This document shows, in pieces, positions 53,931 to 62,751 of a DNA stretch of 62,819 nt. The stretch lies in NCBI GenBank assembly GCA_003281525.1, contig QCBT01000007.1, positions 1 to 62,819 of the forward strand. The letters run 5' to 3'. The stretch comes from Prochlorococcus sp. AG-347-J06 (lineage in GTDB: Bacteria > Cyanobacteriota > Cyanobacteriia > PCC-6307 > Cyanobiaceae). The position numbers and the translations under genes were made by a program. The notes below the pieces were generated by a model. The model was not told where the DNA came from. It saw only the letters and a list, made by a program, of their open reading frames with translations, and searched no databases. Positions within the stretch are counted from its first letter, which is position 1. Every line of letters begins with the position of its first letter.

Positions 53931-54047
53931 ATGGCTTTTAACGAAGGGGGGATGGCATCGGGTCTTCTAATCATCGCAGTATCAATAGTTTTTGCTGCCG
54001 GTTTTGGATTTTTAGTCTTGCATTTTGTACCTGGAATTCCTTTTTAG
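53931..54047 (+). CDS. 38-residue membrane peptide, glycine-rich
   Basis: A 38-residue ORF from ATG to TAG. MAFNEGGMASG is followed by one clean helix (LLIIAVSIVFAAGFGFLVL) and a short HFVPGIPF end. The size and the helix with glycines and a proline-containing lumenal-type end resemble the small subunits of photosystems or cytochrome complexes. I cannot match it to a named subunit. Confidence 0.55.
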   Translation: MAFNEGGMASGLLIIAVSIVFAAGFGFLVLHFVPGIPF

Positions 54048-54079
54048 GTTATCCATCTGAATTTTATTCACAAAATATC

Positions 54080-54349
54080 TTAAACATTTACAGTTTCTAA
54101 ATCCTGCATTTGATTATCATCAGAATTAGATTTCTTCTTTAATTGATAGGCATAAACTAAAGACCCTAAAGCTATGGTACTAGAGGCAAAAATCCCCGAT
54201 ATGAGTATCAAGGCAAAAAGACCTCCTATTAGACCCCCTTTTAATCTGAGCAAATTTGATTTAATTAAAAGTATTGATAAAAAAACAATAGTGGCTTTAA
54301 GAGAAGAGATTTTTAGAAAAGTAAATGGATAAAAAGGACTCAACAACAT
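54080..54349 (-). CDS. small two-helix membrane protein
   Basis: About 89 residues from the ATG at 54349. The frame also starts at 54403, but that codon lies inside the terminator hairpin of the upstream gene, so the inner ATG is preferred. Two helices are seen (SSLKATIVFLSILLI and GGLIGGLFALILISGIFASS), with a polar tail ending in DDNQMQDLETVNV. No family was recognised. The C-terminal part is the better conserved-looking half. Confidence 0.4.
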   Translation of the reverse strand: MLLSPFYPFTFLKISSLKATIVFLSILLIKSNLLRLKGGLIGGLFALILISGIFASSTIALGSLVYAYQLKKKSNSDDNQMQDLETVNV

Positions 54350-54402
54350 TTTTGACGGAATATAATTTAGATTGATTCTAAAAATAAATTTAAAAAACCG
54401 CA

Positions 54403-54430
54403 TAAAAAAAGACTCAAATGAGCCTTTTAA
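54403..54430 (-). terminator. rho-independent terminator after the 45-residue membrane peptide gene
   Basis: On the minus strand AAAAGGCTC, ATTT loop and GAGTCTTTT form a nine-pair stem with one G-T pair, followed by more Ts. It lies about 25 bases after the stop of the gene at 54454-54591. Confidence 0.7.
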
Positions 54431-54453
54431 AAATTTATATTAAATTTGATGAT

Positions 54454-54591
54454 TTATGCGTCAGGGTCAAAATTCTTTAGGTTTGGACCAGCAACAAGAC
54501 CAACAAGACCAAAAAGGACTAAAGAACCAATTCCAAAGCCTGCAGCCCAAGGATTGAAACCACCTAAAGCAAAAGAAGCTAATAAATTCAT
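54454..54591 (-). CDS. 45-residue membrane peptide, glycine-rich
   Basis: The chosen start is the ATG at 54591 (MNLLASFALGGFNPWAAGF), since the longer frame to 54660 adds only polar, non-matching residues. One helix (FGIGSLVLFGLVGLVAG) is followed by PNLKNFDPDA. The FNPW and GPNL turns and the glycine-rich helix resemble small photosynthetic membrane subunits. No named family could be fixed. It has its own terminator. Confidence 0.55.
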   Translation of the reverse strand: MNLLASFALGGFNPWAAGFGIGSLVLFGLVGLVAGPNLKNFDPDA

Positions 54592-54790
54592 GATTTTAAA
54601 ACATAATATCTTCGAGTAAGCATACAGATTTTTATGAAAAATATACCTATATTGAGACATTTCTTCGTAATTATTAGAATCGTTTAACTATCCCCTTATA
54701 AAAATCCACAAAATTTTTATTATTTGTTTTATTATCAATGCATTACTAGTTTGTTGGCGCACTTTAATACCATCAAGACTGTTTTTTCTA

Positions 54791-55171
54791 ATGACTTCCA
54801 ACTATACCTTTATTTATGATGGAGAATGCCCATTTTGCAATCATTTTGCTGAGCTCCTTGAGATTAAAAGCAAGTTAAATAATATTAAAATTTTGGATGG
54901 TCGTAAGAATTTAACTCTAATTAAATCTCTCCTAGATAAAGGTTATGACCTAGATAAAGGAGCTATTCTTCTGAAAGATGAAGAGATTTTTCATGGGGCA
55001 GATGCAATTAATACTATTTGCAAACAAATAAATAATCCCTCAAGTAGTTTACTTTTATTACTATCAAGAGTGTTTAAATCAACTAAACGAACAAATTTGT
55101 TATTTCCTTTTCTAGTCAGAGCCAGAAGATTTGCATTGATATCAAAAGGTATATCAATATCCCTAGTTTAA
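54791..55171 (+). CDS. DCC-family (DUF393) thiol-disulfide oxidoreductase-like protein
   Basis: A 126-residue protein with a thioredoxin-like fold predicted from its N-terminal YDGECPFCNHFA motif, where C13 and C16 form the redox-type pair. The DUF393 family is named for its D-x-x-C-x-x-C pattern, which is kept here. The GADAINTICKQI stretch and the basic C-terminus are also usual. The partner and substrate are unknown. Confidence 0.8.
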   Translation: MTSNYTFIYDGECPFCNHFAELLEIKSKLNNIKILDGRKNLTLIKSLLDKGYDLDKGAILLKDEEIFHGADAINTICKQINNPSSSLLLLLSRVFKSTKRTNLLFPFLVRARRFALISKGISISLV

Positions 55172-55278
55172 AAATAAAAACTTTCTAAATATTAAATAAC
55201 ATATTTATAAGCTTCTGTATCAATAAAAGATTATTGATTATTTCTTAGCTAGAACTAGATTGTATCAACAAGTATTAA

Positions 55279-55464
55279 ATGATAGAAAACTTCAATCCCT
55301 TTATTTCATTGGGCGGTGATAACCAAAAAGTTAATCATATGGCTGAAGCGGCACTTGAAATGAATTTAACCTGCAATGATTTAAAGAAGGATTTAAATTT
55401 AACTGATGGTGATGTAGTAGATATGTTGCAACTAGTCATGGATAGGTTTAAAAATAGTAATTAA
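55279..55464 (+). CDS. small acidic helical protein
   Basis: A 61-residue soluble protein with an ATG start. It is acidic, with two helices (HMAEAALEMNLTCNDLKKDL and GDVVDMLQLVMDRFK) and a loop between them. The pattern recalls a small helix-turn-helix or adaptor, but no family was recognised. Confidence 0.5.
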   Translation: MIENFNPFISLGGDNQKVNHMAEAALEMNLTCNDLKKDLNLTDGDVVDMLQLVMDRFKNSN

Positions 55465-55509
55465 GTTTATATTTTTATCTTTTAATCGCTATATATCTAT
55501 TATTTTTTA

Positions 55510-55812
55510 ATGAAAACAGTACAAATTGAGTTTTCGAAATATGAATTAGTTAACTTTTTATGGCCTGAATTAATAGAAGACTACGGATTTGATAAAGCCA
55601 GAAAAATAGTTTCTCAAGCTATTGACTTACAAAAGATGAATGGGACTAAAAATAGCACCATGCCAATCATATTTTCAGGAACAGGAGGATTAGCTCTAAT
55701 ACCAATACAAATGCTAGAAAAAGAAAACTTTGAGATTAATTATAAAGATAATCAAGTTTTAATATTTAATCTAAAAAGAAAGTCATTTCAAATCTTAAAT
55801 GAAACAAACTAA
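55510..55812 (+). CDS. hypothetical protein
   Basis: A 100-residue soluble protein with an ATG start. Features are VQIEFSKYELVNFLWPELI, a helix with QAIDLQKM, a turn FSGTGGLALIP and a C-terminal beta-like stretch. No membrane helix or known motif is seen. It lies 66 bases before the MBL-fold gene. Confidence 0.5.
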   Translation: MKTVQIEFSKYELVNFLWPELIEDYGFDKARKIVSQAIDLQKMNGTKNSTMPIIFSGTGGLALIPIQMLEKENFEINYKDNQVLIFNLKRKSFQILNETN

Positions 55813-55878
55813 TCTAAATTAGTAATTTCTCGATAAAGCCAAAAGTACCTTATAGTTTAATAAAACAATTAATTGATA

Positions 55879-56595
55879 ATGACTTTTGAAGCGACCTACC
55901 TTGGTTCAAATGGTTGGCTTATAAAATTTAAAAAAACAAATTTAATTATTGATCCTTGGCTCAAGGGAGATTTAATATTTCCTCCAGGTGAGTGGTTTTT
56001 TAAAGGATCATTAGAAGAAGAAATTTCAATAGATAAAAATATAGATATTATTTTGTTAACCCAAGGATTACCTGACCACTGTCATGTTGCAACATTAGAA
56101 ATGTTCAGAAAGGATATTCCTATAATTTGCCCTAAAAGTGCTTTTGAAACATTAAAAAAAATTGGTTTTAGTTCAATTAAAGTGCTTAAGCCAACTGAAA
56201 AGACAAATATTCTTAATTTAAGTTTTGAAGCAACTGCTGGGGCTCCAGTGCCACAAATAGAAAACGGATATATTGTTAAAGACGATCTAGATAATGGGTT
56301 TTATATAGAACCCCATGGATATCTTGATGAAAATTTAAACAAGCAAACTCTTAATGCAGTTATTACTCCTACTAAAAATTTAGAATTACCTCTAGTTGGT
56401 TCTTTTGTAAAAGGTGCTGATGTAATTCCTAAATTGGTTAACAAATTCAATCCAAAATATATAATTTCAAGCACAATAGGCGGAGATGCAAAATATTCAG
56501 GTTTTTTAAATAATTTTATTTCAGTTAAGGATTATGAAGAAGAATTAGATTGTAATCTTGTAGATCTAAAGAGTATGCAATCTATTATGATTTAA
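55879..56595 (+). CDS. metallo-beta-lactamase-fold protein with altered metal motif
   Basis: A 238-residue protein. The start ATG at 55879 is preferred over TTG 55873. The fold is shown by TYLGSNGWLIKFKKTNLIIDPW at the N-terminus, where UlaG-like MBL proteins bind metal, and by the central TQGLPDHCHVATLE (61-74). The normal HxHxDH is reduced to QGLPDHCH, so the first two histidines are missing while the Asp-His pair and a later His remain. Similar cyanobacterial and plant proteins share this variant, so it may have one metal or none. Function unknown. Confidence 0.7.
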   Translation: MTFEATYLGSNGWLIKFKKTNLIIDPWLKGDLIFPPGEWFFKGSLEEEISIDKNIDIILLTQGLPDHCHVATLEMFRKDIPIICPKSAFETLKKIGFSSIKVLKPTEKTNILNLSFEATAGAPVPQIENGYIVKDDLDNGFYIEPHGYLDENLNKQTLNAVITPTKNLELPLVGSFVKGADVIPKLVNKFNPKYIISSTIGGDAKYSGFLNNFISVKDYEEELDCNLVDLKSMQSIMI

Positions 56596-56666
56596 ATCAA
56601 TCCTAAAAGATCTTTAATTAAGCCATTTAGCTTGAAAGTAAATCTACTTTAAAAGGAGCTCAAAAA

Positions 56667-57032
56667 ATTCATTCATTTTTTATTACCTCAATACTTTTAT
56701 TAGCTTTAAATAGTAGCTATGTATGTGAAAATTCAAAGCTTGATCTTGTTATGAGAAATAATATTAATGGTGACTTTTCCATAGTAAAAAAGATATCTGA
56801 GTTAAAGCCAGGAGCATTTATTAATATTAATTGGAATAAAAAAAAGCTTATGCTTCCATATTCTCTAAAAAAAGATTTTATTTCCTTTACAGATAAAAAA
56901 TGGGACTGGAGGTATCATTTTAGTAAGGACGGATCGCCTGATATTAATAATCCTTCTTTATACGAACTACTACCTTCTGGGGAGATTAAAACTCATTTTT
57001 GTGAAACAGAAGATAACAAGCCAAACTTATAA
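56667..57032 (+). CDS. secreted protein with signal peptide, apparently with an ATT start
   Basis: The frame is open from 56631. ATG at 56751 would give 93 residues but leave out a good signal sequence just upstream (HSFFITSILLLALNSSYVCEN). No ATG, GTG or TTG lies in that upstream part. An AGGAG box (56653-56657) is 9 bases before an ATT at 56667 that would begin MHSFFITS, giving about 121 residues. The mature part is basic and aromatic (KKWDWRYHFSKDGSPDI). No family was recognised; a periplasmic or lumenal location is likely. Confidence 0.6.
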   Translation: MHSFFITSILLLALNSSYVCENSKLDLVMRNNINGDFSIVKKISELKPGAFININWNKKKLMLPYSLKKDFISFTDKKWDWRYHFSKDGSPDINNPSLYELLPSGEIKTHFCETEDNKPNL

Positions 57033-57082
57033 TTTCAAAATAAGTATTCTAGATTTTTTAACTTCTGAACTTTTTTGTAAAG

Positions 57083-59689
57083 ATGAACAATCCAAAAAAC
57101 CAAAATAATATTTCAAGATATGTAAAACTTGAAGATTACAAAGTTTTTGATTATGAAATTCCAGAAATCTTTTTGGACTTCGTAATTAAGAAAAATGCTG
57201 TAAATGTTACGACCAAACTAAAATTGGTTAAAAAAAATAAGAATACCAGAAATCTAATTCTTGATGGTACGGATATATTAATAAAAAAAATATTTATAGA
57301 TGACTCACTAGTGGGAAAGGAATACTACAAACAGCAAAAAAATAACTTGAAAATTGAAAATATAAACAAAGAAAATTTTTTATTAAAAATAGAAGGAATA
57401 ATTAAACCTAAGGAAAATACATCCCTTTTAGGAATGTATGAGAGCAATGGAATTATAACTACTCAATGTGAGGCGGAAGGATTTAGAAGGATAAGTTTCC
57501 ACTCTGATAGGCCTGATATTCTAAGCAAATACACCGTGAGAATTGAGGCAGACAAGAATGATTACCCTGTCTTACTTTCAAATGGTAACGTCGTAAAAGA
57601 AAATAATCTTGCAAATAATCGACATGAAATAATTTGGGAAGACCCATATCCGAAACCCTCATATCTATTTGCATTGGTAGCAGGAAAACTTAATTGTGTA
57701 AAAGACAATTTCATAACAAAATCGAATAAAAAAGTAAAAATAAATATTTATGTTGAGTATGGCGATGAAAAATATGTTCAACATGCAATAAGTTCATTAC
57801 AGAAATCTATGAAGTGGGACGAGGATAAATATAACCTTGAATACGATTTGTCATTGTTCAATATTGTTGCAGTCAGGCACTTTAATATGGGAGCGATGGA
57901 AAATAAAAGTCTCAATATTTTCAACTCAAAACTAATACTGGCTAATTCTGAAACAACAACTGATGAAGAATTAGAAAGAATAGAGGGCGTGATCGCCCAT
58001 GAATACTTCCATAATTGGACGGGGAATAGAGTGACTTGTAGGGATTGGTTTCAACTATCTCTAAAAGAGGGCTTAACAGTATTCAGAGATCAACAATTCA
58101 CTGCAGACCTTCATAATCGTGAAATCAAGAGACTTGATGATGCGAAATTTCTTACGAGAAATCAATTTAGAGAGGATTCTGGTCCAACATCACATCCTGT
58201 AATGCCAGAGAGATACCAAGAAATAGACAATTTCTATACGACCACGATTTACGAGAAAGGAGCAGAAATAATTAGAATGCTTAATAAGCTTGTAAATGAT
58301 GAAAATTTCTATAGAGGATTTAGTAATTACATCTCAACATATGATGGGAAGGCCGCAACAATAGACCAATTTGTCAATAAAATTTTAGAGCACAATAAGG
58401 AAATCGATCCTGAAAAGTTTAAAATCTGGTACAAGCAAAATGGAACCCCAAAAATTAAATTTAAGAGAATCTGGGATCAAACAGGCGAAAAACTTACAAT
58501 TGAAGCCTCACAAAGTAATCCAATAAAGAAGAACCCATATAATGATTTACCACTAATAATTCCTATAAATCTTGCTATATTTTGCGGTGATAATAAAACG
58601 ATAGAAAAAACAGTTGTTTTAAAAACAAAAAAACAAGAATTCATTTTTAGGAATGTTAGATCTCATATCCAAATTCCTTTAGTAACTTATTTTCGTGAAT
58701 TCTCTTCACCTGTTGAGTGGGAATCAGACACTACCTTGGATGAAAAATTTTTAATCTTAAAATATGAAAAAGATTTTTTTACACTATCTAATACTGTAAA
58801 AGTATTTTATAAAAAAATTATTTTATGCAGATTATATGAAAAACCAGATCATAAAATTGAAAATAAACTAATAAGTACCTTAATATCATTTATAAAAAAT
58901 AAAGATATTAATTTATCCCTTTTATCAGAATTACTAAGTATTCCGACATTTGCTGCAATTGAATCGGAGATAGAAAATATAGACCCTTTAAAGATATATA
59001 AAATTATTGACGAAGTAAATCATTTATTCGGTACCAAATTAAAAGAAGAATTACATTTTAAGCTCCAAAAAATAGAGAAAAATCTTGATAAAGTTTGGCC
59101 AGAAGGTAAAAATGAAAGAAAACTAATCGAAACTATTTGGAAACTACTCTTAAGCAGTGATGATAGGGAAATTAAAGGCAAAATAATTAATTATGTCGAT
59201 AGTAACTCGATGACGCTAGCAAAAGCTGCAATGAATTCTTTCAGTAGAATAAATTGTCCTGAAAGAAAAATTATTTCAAATATATTCTTCAATAAATGGA
59301 AAAATAATAGTGTCGTTTTGGATAGTTGGTTCTCATTTAATGCATCTATAGAAATTGATGAAAAAACAAGCATTATTGAAAAATTATTTGAAAATAAGTT
59401 TTTTGATTCAAAATCACCAAACACTTTGAGAGCTATATTAAATACATACGTAACAAGAAATAGTACTTTTCATGCAATTAATGGTTCTGGTTATAAATAT
59501 ATTGCAAAAAAGATAGTTGAATTTGATAAATTAAATCCAATAGTAATTTCCCGTTTTATAAAAGTATTTAGTAGATATAATTATTATTCAGAACCTTACA
59601 AAAGTAATATGATAGAAACAATAAAACAGATTAAAAAAAATAAACTATCAAAAAATACGAAAGAAGTTTTAGATGCAATAATAGACTGA
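57083..59689 (+). CDS. pepN: aminopeptidase N (M1 family)
   Basis: An 868-residue zinc metallopeptidase that removes N-terminal residues from peptides. The substrate motif GAMEN lies near residue 271 and the zinc site HEYFHNWTGNR near 305, with the third ligand Glu in LSLKEGLTVF. The C-terminal half is the helical domain of the E. coli-type PepN, and the length matches that group. It is the housekeeping enzyme for peptide recycling in the cytoplasm. It converges on a zinc-ribbon gene. Confidence 0.95.
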   Translation: MNNPKNQNNISRYVKLEDYKVFDYEIPEIFLDFVIKKNAVNVTTKLKLVKKNKNTRNLILDGTDILIKKIFIDDSLVGKEYYKQQKNNLKIENINKENFLLKIEGIIKPKENTSLLGMYESNGIITTQCEAEGFRRISFHSDRPDILSKYTVRIEADKNDYPVLLSNGNVVKENNLANNRHEIIWEDPYPKPSYLFALVAGKLNCVKDNFITKSNKKVKINIYVEYGDEKYVQHAISSLQKSMKWDEDKYNLEYDLSLFNIVAVRHFNMGAMENKSLNIFNSKLILANSETTTDEELERIEGVIAHEYFHNWTGNRVTCRDWFQLSLKEGLTVFRDQQFTADLHNREIKRLDDAKFLTRNQFREDSGPTSHPVMPERYQEIDNFYTTTIYEKGAEIIRMLNKLVNDENFYRGFSNYISTYDGKAATIDQFVNKILEHNKEIDPEKFKIWYKQNGTPKIKFKRIWDQTGEKLTIEASQSNPIKKNPYNDLPLIIPINLAIFCGDNKTIEKTVVLKTKKQEFIFRNVRSHIQIPLVTYFREFSSPVEWESDTTLDEKFLILKYEKDFFTLSNTVKVFYKKIILCRLYEKPDHKIENKLISTLISFIKNKDINLSLLSELLSIPTFAAIESEIENIDPLKIYKIIDEVNHLFGTKLKEELHFKLQKIEKNLDKVWPEGKNERKLIETIWKLLLSSDDREIKGKIINYVDSNSMTLAKAAMNSFSRINCPERKIISNIFFNKWKNNSVVLDSWFSFNASIEIDEKTSIIEKLFENKFFDSKSPNTLRAILNTYVTRNSTFHAINGSGYKYIAKKIVEFDKLNPIVISRFIKVFSRYNYYSEPYKSNMIETIKQIKKNKLSKNTKEVLDAIID

Positions 59690-59703
59690 CTTTTTGATAA
59701 TAT

Positions 59704-59925
59704 TTAACTAAATTTAATAATAACGAATGTAAATATTAATAATAAAATAAATACAATATACTTATTAATAAAAATATAATCAAATACTTTTTTATTATTA
59801 TCTTTATTCCACTTTTTATTTACGTATTCCTTAGTTATAAATTTATTAGGTCTACCACAATATAAACATGTTGGAGAAGTTTTTAAAATTAAATTTTTAC
59901 ATTGGGGGCACTTTTTTTTTTCCAT
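59704..59925 (-). CDS. zinc-ribbon protein with C-terminal membrane helix
   Basis: A 73-residue protein. The N-terminal CPQCKN and CLYCGR pairs (C6, C9, C20, C23) make a zinc ribbon of the zinc-ribbon_2 type. A basic linker and one C-terminal helix (YIVFILLLIFTFVIIKF) follow. Tail-anchored zinc-ribbon proteins often bind other proteins or nucleic acids near the membrane. The role is unknown. Confidence 0.7.
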   Translation of the reverse strand: MEKKKCPQCKNLILKTSPTCLYCGRPNKFITKEYVNKKWNKDNNKKVFDYIFINKYIVFILLLIFTFVIIKFS

Positions 59926-60090
59926 AATTTAATCTTACTGAATAAAATTGAAATCAGAAACAATAAATAAAATTAGTAATTTAAATTTTATTTATTATAT
60001 TTTGATTAATTAAATATCATTGCAAAAAAATAATTGTTTCTAACTATTTAAAAAAATTCAATATAATAAAAAATTACTATTTGGTTTGAA

Positions 60091-60252
60091 ATGTTTGCTA
60101 TTGCACTTGGAATGTCCCCTGTCGAAAAAATCACTGTTGCAATATCTGCTTCAATATTTATAATTGCCTTTACATGGGTCTCGATTAAGGGCGATTTAAG
60201 AAAACTTGCTAATGAACTAATTGAAGATAATGAAAATAATCAGGATAATTAA
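60091..60252 (+). CDS. small single-pass membrane protein
   Basis: A 53-residue ORF. One helix (ITVAISASIFIIAFTWVSI) is followed by a polar, acidic tail (DLRKLANELIEDNENNQDN). The basic residues just after the helix put the tail in the cytoplasm. No family was recognised. It converges on the next small minus-strand gene. Confidence 0.5.
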   Translation: MFAIALGMSPVEKITVAISASIFIIAFTWVSIKGDLRKLANELIEDNENNQDN

Positions 60253-60266
60253 AAAAATCTTTTAAC

Positions 60267-60467
60267 CTACTTTGCATGCAAGCTAGGATAATCAATAATA
60301 TGCCTAATTTCTTTCAGAGAAGAGCCATAGATTTTTTCACCATTTAAGTGAACCCCAATCCATTTTTCCTTTTGATTAAAAAAATTATTTTTAGTAATAT
60401 CCCTCTCGAGATAATCTCTATTATCCCAATTTAAAGTTATATCCCAACCTTTATAATTTTCTATCAT
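60267..60467 (-). CDS. small hypothetical protein
   Basis: A 66-residue soluble protein with an ATG start. YKGWDITLNWDNRDYLERDI, then EKWIGVHLNGEKIYGSSLKEI: the pattern of aromatic and charged residues suggests a small beta fold. No family was recognised. It precedes the end of purT on the same strand order with a 90-base gap. Confidence 0.5.
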   Translation of the reverse strand: MIENYKGWDITLNWDNRDYLERDITKNNFFNQKEKWIGVHLNGEKIYGSSLKEIRHIIDYPSLHAK

Positions 60468-60560
60468 TGAAAAAGAGAGAACATACTCAAATAATACTCA
60501 GAGAGACACTTAACAAAAACAAAGGAAATAAGTATTTTTTTCGTTATTTTTATTTAATAT

Positions 60561-61736
60561 TTATGTAGTACTGACTTTTATTTTAAGAGCAGCTTCATCT
60601 GCATTTTTTCTAGCCAAATTAATGTCAGAATTTGATGAGAGAACAACACCCATTCTTCTGCCTTTTCTGGAAACTGGTTTGCCAAATATAAGCACTTTGG
60701 TCTTTTCAAATTCTAATGCTTCATTAAGACCCTCGTAAATAGGATTAGGATACTCTTGGTTAGAGAGTATAACTCTGGTTGCAGAGGGCTCTATTAGATC
60801 TATACGCGGTATTGGTAAATTTAAAAAAGCCCTTAAATGTAATTCAAATTCATTAATATTTTGACTAACTAATGTAACCATACCAGTGTCGTGTGGTCTG
60901 GGAGATAATTCTGAAAATATAACCTCACTTCCTTTTATAAAAAACTCTACTCCGTATAATCCAGCTCCATTAAGGTTATTTAATATTCTACTTGTCATTC
61001 TCTTAGCTTCAATAATTAAGGACTCCTTAATCTCTACAGGTTGCCAACTACATTGATAGTCTCCATTAGATTGAAGATGTCCAATTGGTAAACAAAAAAT
61101 ATTTTCACCATTTTCTTTTCTTACAGTTAGAAGAGTAAACTCAAAATCAAAATTAATAAATTCTTCTATAATTACACCTTTAATCTTTCCTCTTGAATTT
61201 GCTCGTGCCTGTTCCCAAGCATTTTGTAAATCATTTTTTGTTTCAACCAAACCCTGTCCCTTTCCTGAAGAGCTCATTAAAGGCTTAAGTAAAAGTGGGA
61301 ATCCAATTTCATTTGCTTTTTTTTCTAAATCATCAAATTCAAAAATATAATCAAACTTTGCAGTTTTAATTTTTAAATCTCTAGAAGCTAAGTCTCTAAT
61401 TTTATCTCTATTCATAGTAATTTCTACAGTTCTGGCATTTGGAACAATATTGAATCCTTCCTCCTCTAGTTCTTTTAGTGCTTCAATTGAAAGTGCCTCT
61501 ATTTCTGGAACAACATAATCAGGCATAAATTCTTTTATAACATTTTTTAAAATATTTTTATCTCCCATATCAATTACTCTTGAATAATCAGCAACTTGCA
61601 TTGCAGGTGCTTTTTCATATCGATCAATAGCAATAACTTCTAATCCTAATCTTTTGGATTCTATTACTAATTCTTTTCCAAGCTCGCCACTACCAAGTAA
61701 TAAAATTCTTTTTTTAGAAAAAATTGATTCTTTCAT
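60561..61736 (-). CDS. purT: formate-dependent phosphoribosylglycinamide formyltransferase
   Basis: A 391-residue ATP-grasp enzyme that formylates GAR with formate and ATP in purine synthesis, bypassing 10-formyl-THF. Motifs seen are ILLLGSGELGKELVIESKRLGLEVIAIDRY at the N-terminus, FPLLLKPLMSSSGKGQGL in the ATP-grasp lid, GVEFFIKG and FSELSPRPHDTGMVTL. The length is typical of PurT. It is followed by no close gene and preceded by a small membrane gene on the same strand. Confidence 0.95.
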   Translation of the reverse strand: MKESIFSKKRILLLGSGELGKELVIESKRLGLEVIAIDRYEKAPAMQVADYSRVIDMGDKNILKNVIKEFMPDYVVPEIEALSIEALKELEEEGFNIVPNARTVEITMNRDKIRDLASRDLKIKTAKFDYIFEFDDLEKKANEIGFPLLLKPLMSSSGKGQGLVETKNDLQNAWEQARANSRGKIKGVIIEEFINFDFEFTLLTVRKENGENIFCLPIGHLQSNGDYQCSWQPVEIKESLIIEAKRMTSRILNNLNGAGLYGVEFFIKGSEVIFSELSPRPHDTGMVTLVSQNINEFELHLRAFLNLPIPRIDLIEPSATRVILSNQEYPNPIYEGLNEALEFEKTKVLIFGKPVSRKGRRMGVVLSSNSDINLARKNADEAALKIKVSTT

Positions 61737-61744
61737 ATAAAAAC

Positions 61745-61987
61745 TTATTCGTCATCACCAGAAGGTTGTGAAGATGCATCATCTCCAATTTTTTTATCTT
61801 TAGAATAACTAAATAAAAAATTTCTACTAAACCAATTTTGACTTCGCATGCTATTAGTTATTGATCTTGAAATTGCTCCTAAAAAAAAGATTCCAATCAT
61901 TGCCCAAATAATTCTTTCTAAAGCAATTGAAGGTGAAAAACCTTGACCGGAATTAATAATTTCAGTAAGTGGGTCTAAGGGGTCCAA
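61745..61987 (-). CDS. small membrane protein, unknown function
   Basis: An 80-residue protein. A polar N-terminus (DPLDPLTEIINSGQGFSPSI) is followed by one helix (IIWAMIGIFFLGAISRS) and a charged C-terminal tail that ends in acidic residues. It ends 8 bases before the purT start on the same strand, so they may be co-transcribed. No family was recognised. Confidence 0.5.
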   Translation of the reverse strand: MDPLDPLTEIINSGQGFSPSIALERIIWAMIGIFFLGAISRSITNSMRSQNWFSRNFLFSYSKDKKIGDDASSQPSGDDE

Positions 61988-62132
61988 ATTTAAACTGATT
62001 AATAATATTAATTATAAAGGGTTAAATAAATGAAAAATTAAAACTTATAAAAGAAATAACCAAAACCACCATATAAATTAAACACAATAAAGTCTATACA
62101 ATGCTATCTTCAAAGGGTGAATTTTTTTAGAC

Positions 62133-62612
62133 ATGCAAGTTGACGTACAAAATACTACTGTTCTTTCCGCGGACGGATCATCCATAAAACTAGGGGAATA
62201 TTCAGGGGAAGTAATTTTAGTTGTTAATGTAGCTAGTTATTGCGGGAATACTGCTCAGTATGAGGATCTTCAAAAGCTACATGATTTATATTCAAGCAAA
62301 GGCCTAAGAATACTTGCATTCCCTTGTAATGATTTTGGAAAACAAGAACCCGACTCTCTTTCAGAAATAAAAGATTTTTGCACAACAAAATATGGCGTTA
62401 AGTTTGAAATCTATGAAAAAGTTCATGCCAAAGGCAAAACCACAGAACCATACACAACCCTTAACAAATTTGAACCTGAAGGAGATGTTGAATGGAATTT
62501 CGAAAAGTTTTTGATAGGAAAAGATAGTAAAGTAATTGCAAGATTCAAACCAGGAGTTAAACCGTTTGACGAAAACTTAATAGCAGCTATCGAGGTAGCT
62601 TTAGATTCATAA
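62133..62612 (+). CDS. glutathione peroxidase-type thiol peroxidase
   Basis: A 159-residue enzyme of the GPx fold. The catalytic cysteine is C37 in NVASYCGNTAQY, in place of selenocysteine. The other triad parts are the Gln in CNDFGKQEP and the Trp in EWNFEKFL. One change is seen: the first Gln of the usual FPCNQFGxQEP is Asp here. Bacterial members usually take electrons from thioredoxin rather than glutathione. It reduces lipid and other hydroperoxides. Confidence 0.9.
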   Translation: MQVDVQNTTVLSADGSSIKLGEYSGEVILVVNVASYCGNTAQYEDLQKLHDLYSSKGLRILAFPCNDFGKQEPDSLSEIKDFCTTKYGVKFEIYEKVHAKGKTTEPYTTLNKFEPEGDVEWNFEKFLIGKDSKVIARFKPGVKPFDENLIAAIEVALDS

Positions 62613-62751
62613 CAACCTTCTTATAATTCAAATTAAAATATTAAAAATAGAGACCATTTATATTTAATTTAAAAAATAAAAAATTATTCTAAAAGTTATC
62701 CTATTTTTATGATTTATGCATTTCTAGTATTCTTTAATTTAATTTAAAATC

